Origin: Candidatus Omnitrophota bacterium
Lineage (GTDB): Bacteria > Omnitrophota > Gorgyraeia > Duberdicusellales > 4484-171
Assembly: GCA_030631705.1 (NCBI GenBank)
Contig: DAOVKQ010000008.1
Coordinates: 1 to 10,504 of the forward strand
Reading direction: 5' to 3'
DNA length: 10,504 nt
Below, one piece after another: positions 5,662-10,504 of the stretch (its first letter is position 1; each line of letters begins with the position of its first letter). The position numbers and the translations under genes were made by a program. The notes under the pieces were generated by a model. The model was not told the origin of the DNA. It did no database searches and was given only the letters and a program-made list of their open reading frames with translations.

Positions 5662-5925
5662 ATGGTTTTAGAATTCAAGGTTACCAGGATTTACAAGTTT
5701 GACGGTGAGGGAGCGACAAAGGCTATTTGTGATGTGTCTATTTCAGATGAGTTTTTGGTAAAGGGATTTCGCGTAGTTGAGGGAAAAAATGGTTTGTTTG
5801 TGGGCGTGCCTCGCGAACCAGGTAAGGACGGTAAATGGTACAATAACGCTTTTCCCTTGACAGCTCCGGTTCGGGAAGCTCTTAATGGAGCAGTGTTGTC
5901 TGCTTATGAAGATAAAGGTAGTTGA
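5662..5925 (+). CDS. spoVG: SpoVG-family nucleic-acid-binding regulator
   Basis: An 87-residue protein matching the SpoVG family: an N-terminal strand pattern (EFKVTRIYKFDGEG), then ISDEFLVKGFRVVEGKNGLFVGVP (27-50), the family's hallmark core, and a C-terminal helix with the PLTAPVREALNGAVLSAY pattern. SpoVG proteins are small regulators that bind DNA or RNA; the name comes from Bacillus sporulation, but the family is wide and no sporulation gene is seen here. It lacks the longer C-terminal tail of some family members. A strong ribosome site sets the start. The gene has an ECF-like promoter element, and its 3' end overlaps dprA by 20 bp (from ATG 5906), implying translational coupling. A regulatory role in DNA uptake or processing is inference from context. 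Confidence 0.88.
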   Translation: MVLEFKVTRIYKFDGEGATKAICDVSISDEFLVKGFRVVEGKNGLFVGVPREPGKDGKWYNNAFPLTAPVREALNGAVLSAYEDKGS

Positions 5926-6772
5926 AATTAATAATTCAGAATACCCATGTTTACTTAGGCAGATCAACAATCCTCCCAAGAAACTTTACTGCAAGGGGAA
6001 ATGGGACGTTGATATTTTTAGGAATTGTTTAGCAGTCGGCGGTTCAAGGCAAATGACTACTTATGGCAGGCGCGTTACTGATGAGTTAGTGTCAAAAATA
6101 GCTTCGGTAGGAATAACTATTGTTTCCGGGTTTATGTATGGGGTTGATGCTCAAGCGCATAAAGCAGCGCTTTTATCGGGAGGTAAAACCATTGCGGTTA
6201 TGCCTTGCGGCATTGACCTCATTCATCCCGGATATCAAAAAGATATATACGAGGAGATAATAGCAAAGGGCGGGCTTATCATTTCTGAGATAGAAGGCGG
6301 TTCTCTTCCCGCGCCTTGGACTTATCCTAGACGAAATAGAATTATAGCCGGTTTGTCACGAGCAACCTTAGTTGTCGAAGCCGGCCTTAAGAGCGGTTCT
6401 TTGATTACAGCAGGTTTAGCTAAAAAGTTCGGACGAAAACTTTTTGCAGTTCCCGGTCCCCTTACTAGTTCACTTTCGCAAGGAAGCCTGCAGCTAATTA
6501 AACGAGGGGCTGATATGGTAACCGGCGTAAATGATATATTAGCGGATTACGGCTTAGTAAGCCCGGAATATCCAGCAAATTATTTTTCATATTCAGGTTT
6601 AAATAAGCTGGAACAGAGTATTGTAGAGGGATTAGCTCAAGAGCCAAAGGAGATAGATGCCTTATCCCGTTTAGTAAATGTTTCAACTTCTGAATTGGGA
6701 GCTACGATTTCGCTTATGCAGCTACGGGGCATGGTAAGTGAAGAAAAAGGTAAATATTATGTCAATTTCTGA
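5906..6772 (+). CDS. dprA: DNA-processing protein DprA (Smf)
   Basis: A 288-residue DprA, which binds incoming single-stranded DNA during transformation and loads RecA. The Rossmann-like core has GSRQMTTYG (46-54, the GxRxxxxYG site), SGFMYGVDAQAH (74-85), MPCGIDLIHP (99-108), GGLIISE (122-128) and RRNRIIAGLSRATLVVEAG (142-160). A C-terminal winged helix (DprA_WH) covers about 231-288. An N-terminal SAM-like domain seen in some DprA proteins is absent. ATG 5906 is preferred because the conserved strand MKIKVVEINNSEYP starts there; an ATG at 5885 would add seven unlikely residues. It overlaps spoVG by 20 bp. The stop codon TGA (6770-6772) overlaps the first bases of repeat array B, so the repeat abuts the gene exactly. 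Confidence 0.95.
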   Translation: MKIKVVEINNSEYPCLLRQINNPPKKLYCKGKWDVDIFRNCLAVGGSRQMTTYGRRVTDELVSKIASVGITIVSGFMYGVDAQAHKAALLSGGKTIAVMPCGIDLIHPGYQKDIYEEIIAKGGLIISEIEGGSLPAPWTYPRRNRIIAGLSRATLVVEAGLKSGSLITAGLAKKFGRKLFAVPGPLTSSLSQGSLQLIKRGADMVTGVNDILADYGLVSPEYPANYFSYSGLNKLEQSIVEGLAQEPKEIDALSRLVNVSTSELGATISLMQLRGMVSEEKGKYYVNF

Positions 6773-6809
6773 AAGAGATTACGGTGATTAGAAAGAGATT
6801 ACGGTGATG
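6771..6809 (-). repeat. Repeat array B: two units, inverted orientation
   Basis: GAAAGAGATTACGGTGAT occurs at 6771-6788 and again at 6791-6808, a 20-bp period. Read on the - strand it is ATCACCGTAATCTCTTTC, the same unit as array A with one core change (CCG for CTG). It begins inside the dprA stop codon and ends two bases before the start codon of the next gene, so it fills the whole gap. Its core is the exact reverse complement of the core of array C. Confidence 0.9.
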
Positions 6810-6810
6810 C

Positions 6811-7185
6811 ATGGAGAATGATCCTTTGACAGAAAGAATAATTTCCTGTTGTTATGAAGTCCATAATGAATTAAAGCCGGGTTTTTATGAAAAAATATAT
6901 CAGCGCGCTTTAAAGATAGCTTTAAGAAGTAAAAACATAAGGTTTGCCGAAGAAAAGACATGTGAAATTAATTTCAAGGCAACAAAAGTCGGTACGTTTA
7001 AATTAGATCTTTTAATAGAGAGTAAAGTAATAGTTGAGTTAAAAGCCGTCGTTGGAATTATACCTAAGGTATTCGAACAGCAACTAATTGCTTATTTAAA
7101 AGCAACGGATTTAAGGGTAGGTTTATTAGTGAATTTTGGGAATAAAAGTTGTCAAATAAGAAGGATTACTAATAGATCACCGTAA
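6811..7185 (+). CDS. GxxExxY family protein (PD-(D/E)XK nuclease-like fold)
   Basis: A 124-residue protein with the family signature GFYEKIY (24-30) preceded by the usual CCYEVHNELKPG helix. The nuclease-like core follows: D66 in KLDLLIE, then E76-L-K78 in VIVELKAV, matching PD-(D/E)XK spacing, and FEQQLIAYLKATDLRVGLLVNFG (88-110) as the conserved C-terminal part. The catalytic triad looks intact, but the family's function and substrate are not established as far as I know. The natural family end seems reached near NFG...RRIT; the last residues RSP and the stop are encoded by repeat array C (AGATCACCGTAA). The start codon directly follows repeat array B, and no proper Shine-Dalgarno is seen beyond GAAAGAGA in that repeat. 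Length is typical of the family. Confidence 0.88.
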   Translation: MENDPLTERIISCCYEVHNELKPGFYEKIYQRALKIALRSKNIRFAEEKTCEINFKATKVGTFKLDLLIESKVIVELKAVVGIIPKVFEQQLIAYLKATDLRVGLLVNFGNKSCQIRRITNRSP

Positions 7186-7213
7186 TCATTTTAATAATCA
7201 CCGGAATCATTTA
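7176..7213 (+). repeat. Repeat array C: two units
   Basis: ATCACCGTAATC at 7176-7187 and the variant ATCACCGGAATC at 7197-7208, 21 bp apart, each followed by ATTT. The first unit overlaps the end of the GxxExxY gene and supplies its TAA stop (7183-7185). The second ends 10 bp before the comM ATG, and its T-to-G change makes the only GGAA near that start. It shares AGATCACCGTAATCAT (7174-7189) exactly with array D. Confidence 0.88.
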
Positions 7214-7218
7214 AAAAT

Positions 7219-8751
7219 ATGTTAGTAAAGGTAGCATCGGCCTTAAACTTGGGCCTTCATACTCTGGCAATGGAAGTTGAAGTAAACGTAGCCAATCGGG
7301 GGCTTCCTGCCTTTGAGATAGTCGGCTTACCGACTAAAGCTGTTGCTGAGAGTAAGGAAAGGGTGAGAACCGCCATTATAAATTCTGACATTCAATTCCC
7401 GGCCAGAAGAATTGTGGTTAATTTGGCTCCTGCGGACGTGCCCAAGCAAGGTTCGGTTTATGACTTACCTATAGCCGTAGGTATTCTGGCAACGGTTATG
7501 CATTGCCGCCTGCCTGAGAGGAGTTTGTTTTTTGGTGAACTTTCTTTAGACGGGACATTACGCCATACCAAAGGCGCTTTGTTGTTGGCCTTATTTGCCA
7601 AAGAAAGAGGAGTCGAAAATATATTTATTCCTAAATCTTCAGCGAATGAGGCAGCGATTATTAAAGGAGTTAATATATATCCTGTAGAAAATCTTAATCA
7701 ACTATTGTCTTTTCTTTGCGGCCAAATAAGTTTTGAGCCGGCGATATACAAAGAAAATCAAAATAAGCAAATAATTGTTGAAGCTGAATTTGATATGTCG
7801 GAAATTTTAGGCCAGGAGCAGGCAAAGAGAACAATGGAAATTGCCGCGGCCGGCAGCCACAACCTTTTTATGGTGGGAAGTCCCGGTTCCGGCAAGACAA
7901 TGCTGGCCCGGGCATTTCCGGGAATCCTGCCTTTATTGACAGAGAAAGAATCTCTTGAAGTGACCAGGATTTATTCTGCTTCCGGGCGCATTCCGCCTCA
8001 GGGTTCAATAATCAAAATTCGCCCCTTTAAAGCGCCGCACCATACAACCTCTCCGGTTGGGCTTATTGGCGGAGGAAGCAGGCTAAAACCCGGAGAAGTA
8101 AGCCTGGCTCATCGGGGAGTGCTATTCTTGGATGAATTTAATGAATTTCCCCGTTCAGCCTTAGAAGCATTAAGGCAGCCGTTAGAAGATGGCTATATTA
8201 CTATTTGCAGAAGCAGAGAGAAAGCCACTTTTCCATCCAGGTTTATCCTTGTTGCTTCAGCAAATCCTTGTCCCTGCGGATACTTGTATCATCCTAAAAA
8301 GGTCTGTATTTGTACCCGGCGGGAAATAGAAAAATATAGGAAAAGAATTTCCGGACCAATTTTAGACCGCATTGATCTTTATGTCGAGGTGCCGGTGGTA
8401 GATATCAAAGCGCTTTCCTGTGATCAGAAAGTAAAAGATTGCTTAGAGTCATCAAAAACAATAAGACAGAGGATAATAAAAGCAAGGGAGATACAACAAA
8501 GGCGTTTTAGTAAAGAAACGATTTATACTAACGCTGAAATGAAAAATAAACATATTAAAAAATACTGTCAGCTGTCTAAGGAAGTGAACCAAATTCTTAT
8601 CAAGGCCGGTACCAATTTTCACCTTTCCGCGCGTTCTTATTTCAAGATGATAAGGATTGCCCGTACCATTGCCGATTTAGAAGGGGCTCAGGAGATATTG
8701 ATTCCTCATATGGCTGAAGCCTTGCAGTATCGCCCTCGAAGCGAAGGGTAA
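7219..8751 (+). CDS. comM: ComM/YifB family AAA+ ATPase (Mg-chelatase-like)
   Basis: A 510-residue protein of normal family length. ComM is a hexameric branch-migration helicase that extends recombination joints during natural transformation. The N-terminal ChlI-like domain (1-about 170) carries GLPAFEIVGLPTKAVAESKERVR and NLAPADVPKQGSVYDLPIA. The AAA+ module (about 190-395) has Walker A GSPGSGKT (220-227), Walker B VLFLDEF (301-307), the cysteine cluster CPCG...CICTRRE (351-367) and the arginine-containing RISGPILDRID (376-386). The C-terminal Mg-chelatase domain (about 410-505) ends with ARTIADLEG and AEALQYR motifs. The start follows repeat array C; the only ribosome-site-like bases are GGAA within that repeat, so initiation may be weak or coupled. 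It is not a true magnesium chelatase, as no pigment genes are near. Confidence 0.95.
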   Translation: MLVKVASALNLGLHTLAMEVEVNVANRGLPAFEIVGLPTKAVAESKERVRTAIINSDIQFPARRIVVNLAPADVPKQGSVYDLPIAVGILATVMHCRLPERSLFFGELSLDGTLRHTKGALLLALFAKERGVENIFIPKSSANEAAIIKGVNIYPVENLNQLLSFLCGQISFEPAIYKENQNKQIIVEAEFDMSEILGQEQAKRTMEIAAAGSHNLFMVGSPGSGKTMLARAFPGILPLLTEKESLEVTRIYSASGRIPPQGSIIKIRPFKAPHHTTSPVGLIGGGSRLKPGEVSLAHRGVLFLDEFNEFPRSALEALRQPLEDGYITICRSREKATFPSRFILVASANPCPCGYLYHPKKVCICTRREIEKYRKRISGPILDRIDLYVEVPVVDIKALSCDQKVKDCLESSKTIRQRIIKAREIQQRRFSKETIYTNAEMKNKHIKKYCQLSKEVNQILIKAGTNFHLSARSYFKMIRIARTIADLEGAQEILIPHMAEALQYRPRSEG

Positions 8752-8762
8752 GTGTTCACTTA
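8749..8762. repeat. Small perfect palindrome at the comM stop
   Basis: TAAGTG (8749-8754) and CACTTA (8757-8762) form a perfect 6-bp inverted repeat with a TT loop. It includes the comM stop codon and lies four bases before repeat array D. There is no T-run, so it is not a clear terminator; it could be an end of an element or chance. Confidence 0.35.
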
Positions 8763-8763
8763 A

Positions 8764-8797
8764 AGATCACCGTAATCATCTTCTAATCACCGTAATC
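8764..8797 (+). repeat. Repeat array D: two units
   Basis: ATCACCGTAATC at 8766-8777 and at 8786-8797, exactly 20 bp apart, in the same orientation as arrays A and C. It lies between comM and yraN and ends five bases before the yraN start. AGATCACCGTAATCAT (8764-8779) is identical to the start of array C, so C and D belong to one subtype. Confidence 0.9.
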
Positions 8798-8802
8798 ATA
8801 CT

Positions 8803-9162
8803 ATGAACTCAAGAAACCTCACAATCGGTTATTTAGGAGAAACAATGGCCAAAAAATACCTACAGAAAAAAGGCTATAGAATTATTGAGCAGAATTACAG
8901 AACTAAATATGCCGAAATTGACTTAATTGTTTGCGATAAGAGGACTTTGGTATTTGTTGAAGTGCGGACAAAAATTGGCGAGCGGTTTGGTTCTCCTGAG
9001 GAGTCTTTCAATCGTAATAAAATAAATAAACTTATCAAAAATGCCGCGGCCTATGCTATTAGAAAAGATTATGCTAAAGACTATAGGGTGGACGCGATAT
9101 GCATTGTGCTTGATGAAAAGGAGAACATAAAACGTATTAATCATTATCAGAATATTACTTAA
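8803..9162 (+). CDS. yraN: YraN/UPF0102 family endonuclease-like protein
   Basis: A 119-residue protein of the UPF0102 (YraN) family, which has a PD-(D/E)XK nuclease fold and is often encoded near dprA or comM. The family pattern is clear: GYLGETMAKKYLQKKGYRIIEQNYRT (9-34), then YAEIDLIV with D40 and LVFVEVRTK with E53 and K57, the usual nuclease-like residues (here EVR instead of EVK), and RVDAICIV near the end. Cellular function is not well established. A start at ATG 8845 has a better ribosome site (GGAGA) but would remove the conserved GxxGExxA helix, so 8803 is kept even though only repeat array D precedes it. It is the second PD-(D/E)XK-fold protein within 2.4 kb, unrelated in detail to the GxxExxY protein. 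Confidence 0.92.
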   Translation: MNSRNLTIGYLGETMAKKYLQKKGYRIIEQNYRTKYAEIDLIVCDKRTLVFVEVRTKIGERFGSPEESFNRNKINKLIKNAAAYAIRKDYAKDYRVDAICIVLDEKENIKRINHYQNIT

Positions 9163-9216
9163 ATAGGGGCTCAAGTTAATACGTTAACAGCGTTTTCTTA
9201 TTGATCCGTATTCTTC

Positions 9217-9244
9217 TTGCAAAAAAAATTTTTCAGGATAGAAT
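9217..9244 (+). promoter_or_regulatory. Probable sigma70-type promoter of glnS
   Basis: TTGCAA (9217-9222) and TAGAAT (9239-9244) are 16 bp apart, with an A/T tract (9221-9233) in the spacer. It would give a leader of about 12-15 nt before the glnS ATG. The 101-bp gap after yraN and this element suggest that glnS starts its own transcript. No ribosome site better than AAAAAGAAA precedes the ATG. Confidence 0.45.
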
Positions 9245-9263
9245 CTATTTGTAAAAAGAAACC

Positions 9264-10504
9264 ATGGAAAATAACGAAAAACCCACAAATAAGTCATTGG
9301 ATTTTATAAGAAGCATTGTCGCCGCGGATTTGAAAAATAACAAAAACGACGGCTGTGTTAATACCCGTTTTCCGCCTGAACCTAACGGGTATCTTCATAT
9401 CGGCCACGCAAAATCAATCTGCCTTAATTTTGGCATAGCACTTGAGAATAAGGGGGGGGTGTGTAACCTACGATTTGACGATACTAATCCCTGCAAGGAA
9501 GAAGTCGAGTATGTGGAGTCAATAAAGGAAGATGTAAGCTGGTTGGGTTTTAACTGGGGGGATAGGGAGTATTACGCGTCTGATTATTTCGATAAATTAT
9601 ATGAATACGCCGTTAAGTTAATTAAAAAGGATAAAGCATATGTATGTGATTTAAGCCCTGAGGAGACGCGAAAATATCGCGGAACATTAACACAAGCAGG
9701 CAAAAATAGTCCCTGGCGCAACCGGTCAATTGAAGAGAATTTAGATTTATTCGAAGCTATGCGAAAGGGAGAATTCAAGGATGGGGAGCGTGTGCTTCGG
9801 GCAAAAATTGATATGGCATCAACTAATCTTAATATGCGTGATCCGGTTATTTATCGCATTATGCGCGCCACTCACCATAGGACAAAAGATAAATGGTGTA
9901 TTTATCCTATGTATGATTTTGCTCATAGTCTTTCAGATTCCATTGAAGAAATTACGCACTCTCTCTGCACCCTGGAATTTGAAAATCACCGTTCGTTATA
10001 TGATTGGTTCCTTACTCAGTTAGAAATTCATCATCCTCAACAAATTGAATTTGCCCGCCTTAATTTAGGATTTACCGTAGTGAGTAAACGTAAATTACTT
10101 GAGCTGGTAGAAGGAGGGTGTGTTTCGGGATGGGATGACCCAAGAATGCCTACGATTTCGGGATTGCGAAGACGCGGCTATACCGCGGAATCTATAAGGA
10201 ATTTCTGTCGACAGATAGGAGTCGCGAGGTTTAACAGTGTTATCGATATGGTTGTGCTTGAAAACAGTGTGCGGGAAGATTTAAATAAGCGGGCTCCCCG
10301 GGTTATGGCGGTGCTGCGTCCGTTAAAAGTAATTATTGATAATTATCCTCAAAGTAAAGTAGAAGAGTTTGACGCGATAAATAACCCTGAAGATGAAAGC
10401 ATGGGGACGCGAAAAGTTCCTTTTTCGCGGGAGATTTACATAGAACGCGATGATTTTCGCGAGGATCCGCCGAAGAAATTCTTCCGTTTGTCCCCGGGCC
10501 GGGA
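9264..10504 (+). CDS. glnS: Glutaminyl-tRNA synthetase (3' end outside window)
   Basis: Attaches glutamine to tRNA-Gln in the cytoplasm. The frame runs open from ATG 9264 to the right edge, giving 413 complete codons of a protein usually near 550. The class I catalytic domain has [14 protein letters not shown] (38-51, HIGH at 45-48), [47 protein letters not shown] and the KMSKS-type loop VVSKRKL (272-278), followed by [18 protein letters not shown]. The start of the beta-barrel anticodon-binding part ([20 protein letters not shown]) is reached. It is GlnRS rather than GluRS because of the DDTNP and SLCTLEF signatures. Bacteria with GlnRS can charge tRNA-Gln directly, though that does not exclude the amidotransferase route. 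A run of eight G (9452-9459) leaves the frame intact. Confidence 0.96.
   Translation, partial: MENNEKPTNKSLDFIRSIVAADLKNNKNDGCVNTRFPPEPNGYLHIGHAKSICLNFGIALENKGGVCNLRFDDTNPCKEEVEYVESIKEDVSWLGFNWGDREYYASDYFDKLYEYAVKLIKKDKAYVCDLSPEETRKYRGTLTQAGKNSPWRNRSIEENLDLFEAMRKGEFKDGERVLRAKIDMASTNLNMRDPVIYRIMRATHHRTKDKWCIYPMYDFAHSLSDSIEEITHSLCTLEFENHRSLYDWFLTQLEIHHPQQIEFARLNLGFTVVSKRKLLELVEGGCVSGWDDPRMPTISGLRRRGYTAESIRNFCRQIGVARFNSVIDMVVLENSVREDLNKRAPRVMAVLRPLKVIIDNYPQSKVEEFDAINNPEDESMGTRKVPFSREIYIERDDFREDPPKKFFRLSPGR

Larger units (their letters stand above)
6771..7213 (+). mobile_element. Candidate repeat-bounded cassette carrying the GxxExxY gene
   Basis: The GxxExxY gene lies between inverted copies of the same short repeat: two units in - orientation on the left (6771-6809) and two in + orientation on the right (7176-7208). 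The perfect arms are GATTACGGTGAT (for example 6797-6808) and ATCACCGTAATC (7176-7187). It separates dprA from comM, two transformation genes. I see no transposase and no clear target-site duplication, so mobility is inferred from the symmetrical ends. Alternatives are a gene that gained repeats on both sides, or regulatory hairpins. Confidence 0.4.

Noticed and set aside
5885..5905. Earlier ATG for dprA
   Set aside because: It adds seven residues (MEQCCLL) unlike the DprA start; the conserved N-terminal strand begins at ATG 5906.
9175..9188. GTTAA/TTAAC inverted repeat after yraN
   Set aside because: Only five AT-rich pairs and no T-run; too weak to call a terminator or operator.
9452..9459. 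Run of eight G as a frameshift in glnS
   Set aside because: The frame on both sides reads continuous conserved GlnRS sequence ([15 protein letters not shown]), so no shift is present.
9952..9962. Possible further copy of the repeat (AATCACCG) in glnS
   Set aside because: It encodes the conserved GlnRS stretch [10 protein letters not shown] and lacks the GTAATC half, so it is chance similarity.
9781..10023. Small + strand frame of 80 codons inside glnS
   Set aside because: It is out of frame with an unmistakable GlnRS reading and resembles no family.

Overview
The window looks like chromosomal DNA of a Gram-negative-type, probably uncultivated bacterium with AT-rich, AAA/AAG-rich coding. The mix of stand-alone receiver domains, a GxxExxY protein, a SpoVG-family protein outside any sporulation context and a bacterial GlnRS would fit a candidate phylum such as Omnitrophota. 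That placement is inference only. Every confident gene is on the + strand and genes are tightly packed; no gap exceeds 300 bases.

Left part (1-4209): signal transduction. The 3' end of a histidine kinase is followed by a regulatory gap (terminator-like hairpin, good sigma70-type promoter, hairpin next to a strong Shine-Dalgarno). Then come five close-set genes with seven receiver (REC) domains in all: a single REC, two double-REC proteins, a REC-coiled coil-HisKA-HATPase kinase and another single REC. No DNA-binding or enzymatic output domain is present, so the cluster resembles a phosphorelay or phosphate-exchange hub.

Middle (4210-5516): a short repeat/hairpin element, then an ECF-type sigma factor and a membrane anti-sigma factor with a C...HxxxCxxC zinc motif. 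The same bipartite element, TGAAAG-N17-CGTCTATTA, occurs just upstream of the anti-sigma gene and again upstream of the spoVG-like gene. It resembles an ECF promoter, so the local sigma factor may control its own anti-sigma gene and the DNA-processing genes downstream.

Right part (5517-9162): spoVG-like, dprA, a GxxExxY PD-(D/E)XK-fold gene, comM and yraN. DprA and ComM both act on incoming DNA in natural transformation. A family of short, near-palindromic repeats (core AATCACYGTAATC, period 20-21 bp) sits at four gaps: before spoVG (four units, forward), after dprA (two units, inverted), after the GxxExxY gene (two units, forward) and before yraN (two units, forward). The GxxExxY gene is exactly bracketed by inverted copies. 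Its stop codon lies inside the right repeat, and the dprA stop overlaps the left one. This looks like a small cassette inserted between dprA and comM, and it is the most unusual thing in the window.

End (9163-10504): a probable promoter and the first 413 codons of glutaminyl-tRNA synthetase, open at the right edge.
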